DNA of 33,997 nt from Thermoleophilia bacterium (GTDB taxonomy: Bacteria > Actinomycetota > Thermoleophilia > Gaiellales > Gaiellaceae), in the NCBI GenBank assembly GCA_013362295.1, contig JABFWJ010000119.1, forward strand, positions 1 to 33,997. The letters run 5' to 3'. The stretch's first letter is position 1. Every line of letters begins with the position of its first letter. A program made the translations under genes and the position numbers. The notes under the pieces were generated by a model. That model was given only the letters and a program-made list of their open reading frames with translations, was not told the DNA's origin and did not search any database. This document shows, in pieces, positions 15,943-22,982 of the stretch.

Positions 15943-17147
15943 CCCGGAATCTCTGCGCGCTCGCACTCGCCGCACTCGCCCTCGCCGGCATCGCAGCGGC
16001 CTCGACGTCCGGCACGCCCGGAGTGTCGTCCACGACGATCACGCTCGGCTCGAGCGGGCCGCTGACCGGCGAGGCGGCCGCCGCCGCAGGCGTGCTGCGC
16101 GGCGCGGAGGGCTACTTCAAGTACGTCAACGCGCGCGGCGGCGTGAACGGCCGCAAGATCGACTTCAAGTACCTCGACGACGGCTACGACCCGTCGCGAA
16201 CGGTGCAGAATGTGCGCCAGTTGATCCAGCAGGACAATGTCTTCGCGTTGTTCTCCGTGGTCGGCACGAACGGCAATCTCGCGATCCGCGACTTCGCGAA
16301 TGCGTCCGGCGTGCCCACCGTGTTCTCCGCCTCCGGCGCGACGACCTTCGGCAAGGAGTACGCGAAATATCCGTGGACGATCGGTTACCTGCCGCCCTAT
16401 GCGGAGGAGGGCCAGCTCTACGCGAAGCACATCCTCGCGACGAACGCGAAGAAGGCGAAGATCGCCGTCCTCTACCAGAGCGACGATTACGGGAAGGATG
16501 TGCTCGCCGGCTTTCGCAAGGGCCTCGGCGCGAAGGCCCGGTCGTTGATCGTGCAGACCGTCGGCTACGACCCGACGGCATCCGACGTCCAGTCGCAGGT
16601 CGCGCAGCTGAAGGCGAGCGGGGCGAACACGTTCTGCATCTTCGCTTTCGGCAAGTTCGCGATCCAGTCGTTCGTCTACGCGAACAAGCTCGGGTGGAAG
16701 CCGCAGATCTACGTCAACGACGTCGCATCGGCGTCGTCGATCATGCTGCTGAACCCCCAGTCGACGGCCGAAGGCGCGATCTCCATCCTGTGGGGCAAGG
16801 ATCCCGCGACGCCGAAGTTCAAGAAGGACGCGGGCACCGCGCTCGGCGCGAAGATCGTCAAGAAGTACATCCCCGGCGGAAACCCGTCGGACGGCTTCCT
16901 GATCGCCGGGATGGCCGAGGCGTTCTCGATGGTCGATGCGCTCAAGGCGGCCGGCAAGAACCTCACGCGCAAGGGCCTGATGAACGCCGTCACGCACATG
17001 AACGAGGCGAACAACCCGTTCCTCGTCCCCGGCGTCAAGGTGCACACGACGCCGACGTTCCGCTTCCCGATCGCGTCCGCCCAGCTGCAGCGCTGGCACA
17101 ACCGCCACTGGGAGCCGTTCGGCGGCGTGCAGTCCGCGAAGCTTTAG
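15939..17147 (+). CDS. ABC transporter substrate-binding protein, LivK-like (Leu/Ile/Val family)
   Basis: A 402-residue exported binding protein. Residues 1-21 form a signal peptide (hydrophobic ALALAALALAGIAAAS), with no lipobox cysteine visible. The mature part has the type I periplasmic-binding fold: ITLGSSGPLTGEAAAAAGVLRGAEGYFKYVN, GGVNGRKIDFKYLDDGYDPSRTVQNVRQL, and VVGTNGNLAIRDF in the ligand-binding cleft. It should capture a branched-chain amino acid or similar compound for LivFGHM. Lacking a lipid anchor in a probable Gram-positive-type envelope, it may instead be held by its uncleaved signal helix or by the transporter. ATG 15939 overlaps the livM stop. Confidence 0.9.
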   Translation: MTRNLCALALAALALAGIAAASTSGTPGVSSTTITLGSSGPLTGEAAAAAGVLRGAEGYFKYVNARGGVNGRKIDFKYLDDGYDPSRTVQNVRQLIQQDNVFALFSVVGTNGNLAIRDFANASGVPTVFSASGATTFGKEYAKYPWTIGYLPPYAEEGQLYAKHILATNAKKAKIAVLYQSDDYGKDVLAGFRKGLGAKARSLIVQTVGYDPTASDVQSQVAQLKASGANTFCIFAFGKFAIQSFVYANKLGWKPQIYVNDVASASSIMLLNPQSTAEGAISILWGKDPATPKFKKDAGTALGAKIVKKYIPGGNPSDGFLIAGMAEAFSMVDALKAAGKNLTRKGLMNAVTHMNEANNPFLVPGVKVHTTPTFRFPIASAQLQRWHNRHWEPFGGVQSAKL

Positions 17148-17175
17148 ACGCCGGCCGCGCGGGAAGAGGCTCGAG

Positions 17176-17382
17176 ATGGCTGTTCTCCTCGTCGACGACC
17201 GGGACGGCAGGATCCTCGACGAGCTCGAGACCGTCGAGGACGCGCAGCGCGTCCTCGAAGGGTGGGCGAGGGACGACGGCAGCATTCCGGACTATCTCTG
17301 CCTGGTCGAGCTCCGCTCGCATCATGGCGCGATCCTCGGCACCCACTCGTCCGTCAAGATCCGCCCGCTGCGGGGACGCTAG
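17176..17382 (+). CDS. small conserved-looking protein of unknown function (68 aa)
   Basis: A 68-residue acidic protein starts at ATG 17176 with a GGGAAGAGG ribosome site. It begins MAVLLVDDRDGRILDELETVEDAQRVLEGW, a strand-loop-helix pattern, and ends with basic VKIRPLRGR. I recognise no named family. It follows the binding-protein gene by 28 bases and may belong to the end of the liv operon. The good ribosome site and coding-like composition support a real gene. Confidence 0.6.
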   Translation: MAVLLVDDRDGRILDELETVEDAQRVLEGWARDDGSIPDYLCLVELRSHHGAILGTHSSVKIRPLRGR

Positions 17383-17407
17383 GACCGCGGAACGAAGTCG
17401 CGCGCGG

Positions 17408-18058
17408 TCAGACGTGAGCGAGCACGCGCTCGAGCGGGCGAGGTACTTCGTCCAGATCGAGCGCATCGACGAGCAGGCGCGCGTACCGGAGCTTGCGGCG
17501 GTCGGCGCTCCCCATGAAGCGCCGCAGCTGCCGTTCGAGCGGCTGTCCGCGCCAGGCCGGCTGCTTCTGGAACGTGCGGAAGGAGCCGAGGTCGCCCTGG
17601 GAGTCGAGGACAGCGACGACCGAGGCCGCGCCGAGCGCACGGATCAGCTCGTCCTCCAGGTCTTCGTGACAGACGTGGAAGCCCAGCCGCTCCATGTCGA
17701 GGCGCGTGAGCCGGGAGCCGAAACCCGCCCGCTCGAGGCTGCGCCGGAACACATCCGCCTCGCCCGCGTCGCAGAGGCCGGCCAGCCTGACGTTCGGCCC
17801 CTGTGTTCTCCGTCCCCGTGGCCCGAACCGGGTGAGGAAGCGGTGGATTGCCTGCGCGCCTCCGATCGGCACGATCAGGATCCCTTCGCGGTCGAGCTCA
17901 CGGCCGTGGCGTGCTGCGAGCGTCTCGAGCGCGATCTGGTCGCTGATTCCCTCCACGAGCACGATCGCGCGCGCGCCGTCCGCCCGGGCGAGCGCCCGTC
18001 TCGTCGCCGGCGGGCCTCCGCCGGGCAGTGCTTCGATGCGCAGCCGAGGCTCCTCCAC
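17408..18058 (-). CDS. stand-alone TOPRIM-domain protein (OLD-nuclease C-terminus-like)
   Basis: A 216-residue protein without an ATPase domain. Residues 31-110 form a TOPRIM fold. Glu36 is in AIVLVEGISDQIALETLAAR, followed by ILIVPIGGAQAIHRF and then LAGLCDAGEAD, where Asp97 and Glu100 take the place of the usual DxD pair. This is how the TOPRIM part of OLD-family endonucleases looks, but here the N-terminal ABC ATPase is missing and nothing nearby supplies it. The helical C-terminus (LEDELIRALG, QLRRFMGSADRRKLRYARLLVDALD) also resembles that family. The GTG at 18058 is the likely start but has no clear ribosome site. It might cut or bind nucleic acid; the role is unknown. Confidence 0.7.
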   Translation of the reverse strand: MEEPRLRIEALPGGGPPATRRALARADGARAIVLVEGISDQIALETLAARHGRELDREGILIVPIGGAQAIHRFLTRFGPRGRRTQGPNVRLAGLCDAGEADVFRRSLERAGFGSRLTRLDMERLGFHVCHEDLEDELIRALGAASVVAVLDSQGDLGSFRTFQKQPAWRGQPLERQLRRFMGSADRRKLRYARLLVDALDLDEVPRPLERVLAHV

Positions 18059-18120
18059 AGCCCGAATCTTCGCAGCGCACGCGCGCCGACGGCGATCTCC
18101 GGGACCGGGCGCACCTGTGG

Positions 18121-18149
18121 TTGACTCTGCGCGACGAAGCGGATACAGA
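18121..18149 (+). promoter_or_regulatory. sigma70-type promoter for the cyclic-nucleotide-binding gene
   Basis: TTGACT (18121-18126) is followed by a 17-bp spacer and TACAGA (18144-18149). The ATG at 18186 lies about 30 nt past the expected start and has a GGAGG site, so this transcript has a normal leader, unlike many neighbours. The promoter sits in the 127-bp gap upstream of the divergent TOPRIM gene. Confidence 0.6.
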
Positions 18150-18185
18150 CTTCGGCACTCACCTGCCGGAAGGAGGCGCAGGCCC

Positions 18186-18575
18186 ATGGATGCGAGACGG
18201 CTCGAAGGCGTCGGCTTCTTCTCCAACCTGTCGAAGAAGGAGCTGGCGAAGCTCGCGCAATGGGCGGACGAGGTCTTGGTTCGTGCCGGCGACCGGCTGG
18301 CGACCGAAGGCGACTTCGCGCACGAGTTCTTCGTGATCGAGGAGGGCTCGGCCGAGGTGACGCAGAACGGCGAGCGGATCGCAGAGCTCGGCCCGGGCGA
18401 GTTCTTCGGCGAGATCGGCCTCCTCGAGACGGAGCGGCGGACGGCGAGCGTCGTGGCGACGACGCCGATGCGGCTGATCGTGATGTTCCAGCGCGAGTTC
18501 AAGCAGATGGAGCGCGAGCTGCCGACGGTCGCCGAGCGGATCCGTGCCGCGATCCGCGCGCGGCTCGACCGGTAG
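18186..18575 (+). CDS. cyclic nucleotide-binding domain protein
   Basis: A 129-residue single-domain protein. After a short helix (LSKKELAKLAQWADEVLV) comes a cNMP-binding beta-roll: AGDRLATEGDFAHEFFVIEEGSAEVTQNGERIAELGPGEFFGEIGLLETERRTASVVATTPMRL... The phosphate-binding cassette FFGEIGLLETERRTASV has the Gly-Glu and the Arg that hold the cyclic phosphate. There is no DNA-binding domain, so it cannot be a CRP-type activator by itself. It may be a cAMP-sensing partner for another protein. The two cyclase-domain proteins in this window (8595-9332 and 19146-19985) make a cAMP link plausible. A GGAGG site 9 nt before ATG 18186 decides the start. Confidence 0.88.
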   Translation: MDARRLEGVGFFSNLSKKELAKLAQWADEVLVRAGDRLATEGDFAHEFFVIEEGSAEVTQNGERIAELGPGEFFGEIGLLETERRTASVVATTPMRLIVMFQREFKQMERELPTVAERIRAAIRARLDR

Positions 18576-18581
18576 CCCGGC

Positions 18582-19085
18582 GTGGACCGCTCGCAGCTTC
18601 AGGCCGTGCAGGCGCCGCTCAAGGAGCGCTACGCCGAGGATCCCGGAACGGCGCTCGTGACGCTGCACGCCGCAGGGCAACTCGGCGAGGAAGAGGTTGC
18701 CTGCACCGTCGCGACCGGCCGCGCCCTCGTCGAGGCAGGACTCCATCCCGCGACCGGCGGGACCGGCCTGCTCGCCTGCTCGGGCGACATGCTCCTGCAG
18801 GCCCTTGTCGCGTGCGCCGGGGTCACGCTCCGCGCCGTGGCGACCGCGCTCGAGCTCGACGTGCGCGGCACGGTCCATGCCGAAGGCGACCTCGACTTCC
18901 GCGGCACGCTCGGTGTCGCAAAGGACGAGCACGTCCCGGTCGGTTTTCGCGCGATCCGGCTCGGCTTCGAGCTCGAGCACGCATTGACGGCGGACGAGCT
19001 TGCGAGGCTGATCCGCCTCACGGAGCGGTACTGCGTCGTCTACCAGACGCTCGCCGGCGGGGTGCCCGTGGACGTGTCCTTCTAG
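18582..19085 (+). CDS. OsmC/Ohr-family protein
   Basis: A 167-residue protein of the OsmC fold. The segment HPATGGTGLLACSGDMLLQALVACAGVTLRAVA holds the first redox cysteine (Cys78). LTERYCVVYQTLAGGV holds the second (Cys151). These two positions form the peroxide-reducing pair in OsmC/Ohr enzymes, which detoxify organic hydroperoxides in the cytoplasm with a lipoylated or thiol reductant. A third cysteine (Cys66) is unusual. The GTG start is 6 bases after the stop of the cyclic-nucleotide-binding gene, so the two are probably one operon. Confidence 0.83.
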   Translation: MDRSQLQAVQAPLKERYAEDPGTALVTLHAAGQLGEEEVACTVATGRALVEAGLHPATGGTGLLACSGDMLLQALVACAGVTLRAVATALELDVRGTVHAEGDLDFRGTLGVAKDEHVPVGFRAIRLGFELEHALTADELARLIRLTERYCVVYQTLAGGVPVDVSF

Positions 19086-19145
19086 GAACTCGTTTCAGGC
19101 GAAATCCGGGCTCGCCGGGCGGGGTGTTCCTGCCATCATCAAGAG

Positions 19146-19985
19146 ATGCCGCCGCTCGATGCGAAGCAGCGGGCGAGCCTGCCCGACAGCGCCTTCGCCT
19201 ACATCGATTCCAGCGGGAAACGCCGGCTCCCGATCAACGACGCGTCGCACGTCCGGAATGCTCTCGCCCGGTTCGGCCAGGTGCATTTCGAGGACGAGGC
19301 CGCCCGCGACGCGGCGCGGACGCGTCTCCTGCGGGCGGCGAAGAAGTACGGCGTCGTCCCGATCGGGTTCGTCAGCGCGGAGCTGCAGCCGCAGCGGAAG
19401 CTCCCGAAGGGCCAGGTGACCTTCCTCCTCACCGACATCGAGGGCTCGACGGAGCTGCTCCAGCACCTCGACGATCGCTATCCGGCGCTGCTCACCGCCG
19501 TCCGCAAGGCGATGCGCGCCGCGGTGCGCCAGGCTGGGGGGCGCGAGGTGGACGTGCGCGCGGACGACCTGTTCGCCGTCTTCGAGCAGGCCCCGGCGGC
19601 GCTCGAGGCTGCGATCGCGATCCAGCGGGCCATGCGTGCGGGCCCCTGGCCCGACGCTGTCGACGTCCGCGTGCGGATCGGCGTGCACAGCGGCCGTCCG
19701 ACGCTCACCGACACCGGCTACATCGGCCTGTCCGTGCACGCGGCGGCGCGCATCTGCTACGCGGCGCACGGCGGCCAGATCGTCCTCTCCTCCTCCGTGT
19801 ACTCGGCGGTCCAGGAGGCCCTTGCCGAGGGCGTCGCGCTCAGGAGCCTCGGCGCCTGGCGGTTCCAGGGGCTGCGCGAGCCGGAGGATCTCTACCAGGT
19901 CGAAGCGGCCGACCTGCTGGCCGAGTTTCCGCCGCTGCGCTCCGCGATCGCGGTCGAGAAGCGCCGTCGAGCCGCCCGCGGCTGA
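19146..19985 (+). CDS. class III cyclase-domain protein with N-terminal helical domain
   Basis: A 279-residue protein with two parts. Residues 1-72 (LPDSAFAYIDSSGKRRLPINDASHVRNALARFGQ) match a small domain often found alone in phage and actinobacterial proteins. Residues 88-265 are a class III cyclase domain: QVTFLLTDIEGSTELL with metal Asp97, VRADDLFAVF with Asp140, and GLSVHAAARICYAAHGGQIVLS with Arg202. His198 replaces the catalytic Asn, as Val does in the other cyclase of this window, so activity may be low or altered. No membrane segment is seen. A weak CATCAT sits 6 nt before the ATG with TGC in front, a possible extended -10. Confidence 0.8.
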   Translation: MPPLDAKQRASLPDSAFAYIDSSGKRRLPINDASHVRNALARFGQVHFEDEAARDAARTRLLRAAKKYGVVPIGFVSAELQPQRKLPKGQVTFLLTDIEGSTELLQHLDDRYPALLTAVRKAMRAAVRQAGGREVDVRADDLFAVFEQAPAALEAAIAIQRAMRAGPWPDAVDVRVRIGVHSGRPTLTDTGYIGLSVHAAARICYAAHGGQIVLSSSVYSAVQEALAEGVALRSLGAWRFQGLREPEDLYQVEAADLLAEFPPLRSAIAVEKRRRAARG

Positions 19986-19995
19986 GCGTCGACCG

Positions 19996-20469
19996 TCAGA
20001 GCAGCAGCCCCATCTCGATCGTGTCCCACAGCTCGCCGCTCGTCCGGCGGTACTGCTTGACGCGCCGTCCCTCCTCGACGAAGCCGTATTTCCGGTAAAG
20101 CGCCAGCGCCGCCGCGTTGTGGGCGAAGACGCTGAGGATCACCTTGTGCAGGCCGCGTGCGCGCGCGTCCTCGATCGCCGCTTCGAGCAGCGCCGAGCCC
20201 ACCCCGCGGCCACGCCACTCGCGTGCAACCGCCATTCCGATCTCGCCGAAGCCGTGAGGGCTCGAGTCGAGATGCACCGAGCCGACGATCTCGGCGCCGG
20301 AGGCCGCGACGGTCGTCCCGTCGAGCGTCCACGAGGCAGCACGCGACTCGAGGTCGATGGGCGGCTCCGTGGCGATGCCGTCCCGTTCCTCGGCGACGGC
20401 AGCGAACAGGAGCGCGAGCGGCCTGCGGTCGACGTCGCGGGCGGGGCGAACCTCGAACGGCGAGGGCAT
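19996..20469 (-). CDS. GNAT-family N-acetyltransferase
   Basis: A 157-residue GNAT protein. VRPARDVDRRPLALLF is the usual first strand and helix. EIGMAVAREWRGRGVGSALLEAAIEDARARGLHKVILSVFAHNAAALALYRKYGFVEEGR contains the acetyl-CoA pyrophosphate loop RGRGVG and the C-terminal N-x-x-A-x-x-L-Y-x-K-x-G-F signature. The ending KQYRRTSGELWDTIEMGLLL resembles RimI/PhinoT-like amine acetyltransferases. It acetylates an amine on a small molecule or protein; the substrate is unknown. It converges with the second cyclase gene and diverges from the transglycosylase gene, with 54 bp between the starts. Confidence 0.87.
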   Translation of the reverse strand: MPSPFEVRPARDVDRRPLALLFAAVAEERDGIATEPPIDLESRAASWTLDGTTVAASGAEIVGSVHLDSSPHGFGEIGMAVAREWRGRGVGSALLEAAIEDARARGLHKVILSVFAHNAAALALYRKYGFVEEGRRVKQYRRTSGELWDTIEMGLLL

Positions 20470-20523
20470 CACGCTGCAGCTTCGCGGAAGGAGCCTGTCG
20501 ACGCAGGACGAACTGGACCGCCC

Positions 20524-21588
20524 GTGCGCCGCTGCATCGCGCTCATCTCCGTCACCGGTGCGTTGGCGGCCGCCCCGGCCGTCCACGCTGCCGGAAACCC
20601 GCAGATCGCCGGCCTGCAGGTCGCTCTGCGCGCGCACGGCCTCTATCTGGCGCAGATCGACGGCATCGCGGGCCCGAAGACGGCTGCGGCGGTGCACTCG
20701 TTCCAGCGCAAGCACGGGCTGCCCTACGGCGTCGCCAACGCGCGCATGCGCGCCGCTCTCGGCCCGCTCGGCCGGCCGCTCTTCGGCACCCGGATCCTCC
20801 GCCGCGGCGACTTCGGCTGGGATGTCTCGGTGCTCCAGTTCCTGCTCACGCGCCGCGGCGTGTACTCGGGTGCGCTCGACGGGTACATGGGCCGCGAGAC
20901 GACGGTGGCGCTGCGCCGCTACCAGCGCTCGATGCATCTGCTGGCGGACGCCGTCGTGGGGCCGCGCACGCTGTCGGCGATCGTTCGGCGCGACGCGGTC
21001 CCGATCCGCACGCATCCGGTTTCCTCCACGCACACGAGGATCCATGTCGTGCGCAGCGGCGACACGCTGACTGCGCTTGCCGCGCGCTACCGCACGACGA
21101 TCGCCGCGCTCGCGTCCGTCAACCACATCGACCCGGCGCGGCCGATCGTGATCGGCCAGCGCCTGCGGCTGCCCGCGCAATCGCCCTCGCTCACGCCGCA
21201 GCGCCTCGACGTCCGCGGCATGCTCGACCAGTGGTCGGGGCGGCTCGGCGTCGACCACCACCTCGTGCGCGCGCTCGCGTGGATGGAGTCCGGCTTCCAG
21301 ACGGAGATCGTCTCGTCCGCCGGCGCGCGCGGCGTCCTGCAGACGCTCCCGACGACGCGGCGGTACGTCGAACGGGTGCTCGCCGGCCGCAGAATTCCGC
21401 AGAGCGTCGACGGCGACATCGAGGTCGGCATCCTCTATCTGCGCCATCTGCTGCAGACCTTCCGGGGGGACGAGCGTCTCGCGCTCGCCGGCTGGTACCA
21501 GGGCGAGCGCGCGGTCCGCAAGCACGGCTTGTACAAGGTGACGAAGCCGTTCGTCGCGAACGTGCTCGCATTGCGGAGCCGGATGTAA
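20524..21588 (+). CDS. secreted cell-wall hydrolase: two peptidoglycan-binding domains, LysM, lytic transglycosylase
   Basis: A 354-residue exported protein. Residues 1-23 form a signal peptide ending AVHA. Two peptidoglycan-binding type 1 repeats follow: 27-62 (LQVALRAHGLYLAQIDGIAGPKTAAAVHSFQ) and about 97-153 (VLQFLLTRRGVYSGALDGYMGRETTVALRRYQ). A LysM domain occupies 173-217 (HVVRSGDTLTALAARYRTT...). A lysozyme-like transglycosylase domain runs from about 230 to the end, with catalytic Glu255 in LAWMESGFQTEIVSSAGARGVLQTLPTT. It should bind and cut the glycan strands of the cell wall. The usual ALGLMQ is VLQTLP, a mild divergence. The polysaccharide deacetylase gene follows by 9 bases. Confidence 0.88.
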   Translation: MRRCIALISVTGALAAAPAVHAAGNPQIAGLQVALRAHGLYLAQIDGIAGPKTAAAVHSFQRKHGLPYGVANARMRAALGPLGRPLFGTRILRRGDFGWDVSVLQFLLTRRGVYSGALDGYMGRETTVALRRYQRSMHLLADAVVGPRTLSAIVRRDAVPIRTHPVSSTHTRIHVVRSGDTLTALAARYRTTIAALASVNHIDPARPIVIGQRLRLPAQSPSLTPQRLDVRGMLDQWSGRLGVDHHLVRALAWMESGFQTEIVSSAGARGVLQTLPTTRRYVERVLAGRRIPQSVDGDIEVGILYLRHLLQTFRGDERLALAGWYQGERAVRKHGLYKVTKPFVANVLALRSRM

Positions 21589-21591
21589 CCT
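21586..21591 (+). promoter_or_regulatory. -10 element TAACCT built on the upstream stop codon
   Basis: The TAA stop of the transglycosylase gene is also the first half of TAACCT, which ends 6 nt before ATG 21598. No ribosome site precedes the ATG. Confidence 0.5.
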
Positions 21592-21597
21592 CGGGCC

Positions 21598-22383
21598 ATG
21601 CGGGTCGCGCTGTGCCTGGTGGTGACCGCCCTCTTCGTGGTACCGCTGGCCCTCGCCTCGCCGATCGGGCCGGACCCCATCCGCCGCCCGCACGTCGTTC
21701 TCCAGTGGGAGCAGACGCGCGCGCTGAACGCCGCTCTGCGCCGCGGCGAGCCGATCTACTGCGGCGGCGGGCATGCGAACGTCGTCGCGTTGACGTTCGA
21801 CGACGGGCCGGGACCGTTCACCGAGCAGCTCCTCGAGCTGCTCCGGCATGCGGGCGCGCATGCCACGTTCTTCGTCGTCGGGAGCCGGCTGCAGGACTGG
21901 CCCGACGCGCCGCACGCCGAGTCGCAGGTCGGTGTGATCGGGAACCACACGTGGTCGCACGCGCATCTCACGACGATGCCGACCTGGCTCGTCTGGGCCG
22001 AGCTCCTGCGGACGCAGTACGAGACGCTGCAGGTCCTGGGCTGGAAGCCGCGCCTCTTCCGTCCGCCGTACGAGCAGCACAACGCGGCGACCGACAGGGT
22101 CGTGCGCTCGCTCGGGCTCGTGCAGGTCATGTGGTCCGCGACGTCGGGCGACGACCTCCGGCACCCGACGAGGAGATCGGTCGCACGCAACGTGATCCGC
22201 GAGCTCCGCCCCGGCGCGATCGTGCTGATGCACGACATCCATCCCTGGACGATCGAAGCAATGCCGGCGATCCTCGCTGCGATCCGCGCGCGCGGACTGC
22301 GCGCGGTCTCGATCCCCGAGCTGCTGGTGCTCGACCCGCCGAGGCCGCGTCAGCAGTGCGCGTTCGCGCCCGGCCTCGACTAG
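21598..22383 (+). CDS. exported polysaccharide deacetylase (NodB homology domain)
   Basis: A 261-residue protein has a signal peptide (residues 1-20) and a NodB domain. Motif 1 is ALTFDDGPGP (catalytic base Asp68, metal ligand Asp69). Motif 2 is NHTWSHAHLTTM with zinc-binding His117 and His121. Motif 3 is RPPYEQHN. Motif 5 is VLMHDIHPWT. All active-site residues are present, so it should be an active zinc-dependent deacetylase of N-acetylglucosamine-type sugars, probably in peptidoglycan, acting outside the membrane. It pairs functionally with the upstream transglycosylase. It overlaps the convergent DsbA-like gene by four bases. Confidence 0.9.
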   Translation: MRVALCLVVTALFVVPLALASPIGPDPIRRPHVVLQWEQTRALNAALRRGEPIYCGGGHANVVALTFDDGPGPFTEQLLELLRHAGAHATFFVVGSRLQDWPDAPHAESQVGVIGNHTWSHAHLTTMPTWLVWAELLRTQYETLQVLGWKPRLFRPPYEQHNAATDRVVRSLGLVQVMWSATSGDDLRHPTRRSVARNVIRELRPGAIVLMHDIHPWTIEAMPAILAAIRARGLRAVSIPELLVLDPPRPRQQCAFAPGLD

Positions 22384-22982
22384 GACGCAGCCGCTAACTG
22401 CTCGAATGCGCGCTCGAACACCGCGCGGGGCTGCGCTCCCGGAACGAGCAGCTTGCCGTCGATCACCCAGGCGGGAATGCCGTTGACCCCCACCGACTGC
22501 GCGTGCGCGGTCGAGGCGTGCACGCGCTCGCGGTACTCGTCGGTCGCGAGTACGCGCTCGACGTCGTCCGCGGGCAGGTCGTGCAGTAGCCGCCGCAGCT
22601 CGTCCCGGTCGCCGATGTCGACTCCGTCGCGCCAGTAGGCGTCCATCGTCCGACTGTGGATCTCCTCGTGACGGCCGATGTCTCGCGCCAGCTCGGTCAG
22701 CCGGAGCGCGTCGAACGAGTTCGGAACGGTCTCGGGATTCGGGTTGTACGCGAGGCCCTCTTCTGCGAACCGCTCCTGCAGGCGCTGCTGGAAGGAGTCT
22801 CCGTAGCGAGCAGTCAGCGCGGCCCGGGGCAATCCGGCGCGTGGATACTCGGGGTGGAGATCGAACGGAAGCCACGTCACCTCGGCGTCGTACCGGCGCC
22901 GGAGCCACTCGGCCAGCGGCTGGCCGATGCGGCAGAACGGTCAGATGTAGTCCGACCAGACGAGTATCTCGTGCGCGGCCAT
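22380..22982 (-). CDS. DsbA/FrnE-family oxidoreductase, candidate selenoprotein (in-frame TGA at active-site Cys)
   Basis: Read through one TGA, this is a complete 200-residue FrnE-like thiol oxidoreductase. ATG 22982 directly follows the lysA stop (TAGATG), with GGAG 6 nt before it. The protein reads EILVWSDYI, then TGA (codon 14, bases 22943-22941), then PFCRIGQPLAEWL. Family members have WSD..CPxC-x-IG here, so the TGA sits exactly on the first catalytic cysteine, giving UPFC with Cys17 as partner. The frame stays open and family-like to TAG 22380 (TWLPFDLHPEYP, GVNGIPAWVIDGKLLVPGAQP with the cis-proline region). A hairpin of SECIS type follows the TGA. I infer selenocysteine. The alternative is a recent nonsense mutation or base-call error (TGC to TGA). 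Confidence 0.75.
22904..22933 (-). promoter_or_regulatory. candidate bacterial SECIS hairpin
   Basis: Starting 7 nt after the TGA, GCCGC pairs with GTGGC (one G-T), an A bulges, then TCGGCCA pairs with TGGCCGA around the loop GCCGC (its ends may also pair). The loop's first base is G and lies 20 nt after the TGA. This agrees with the known bacterial SECIS rule of a guanine at the apical loop start and a 16-37 nt distance. Confidence 0.6.

Noticed and set aside
20470-20523. Divergent promoter between the GNAT and transglycosylase genes
   Set aside because: The 54-bp gap must hold promoters, but I found no convincing -10 or ribosome site on either strand, so none is listed.
22380-22880. Truncated 166-residue protein starting at GTG 22880 on the minus strand
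   Set aside because: That start would delete the whole CxxC active site and the first strand of the fold, and no ribosome site precedes it. The upstream frame with GGAG and ATG directly after lysA fits much better if the TGA is read through.
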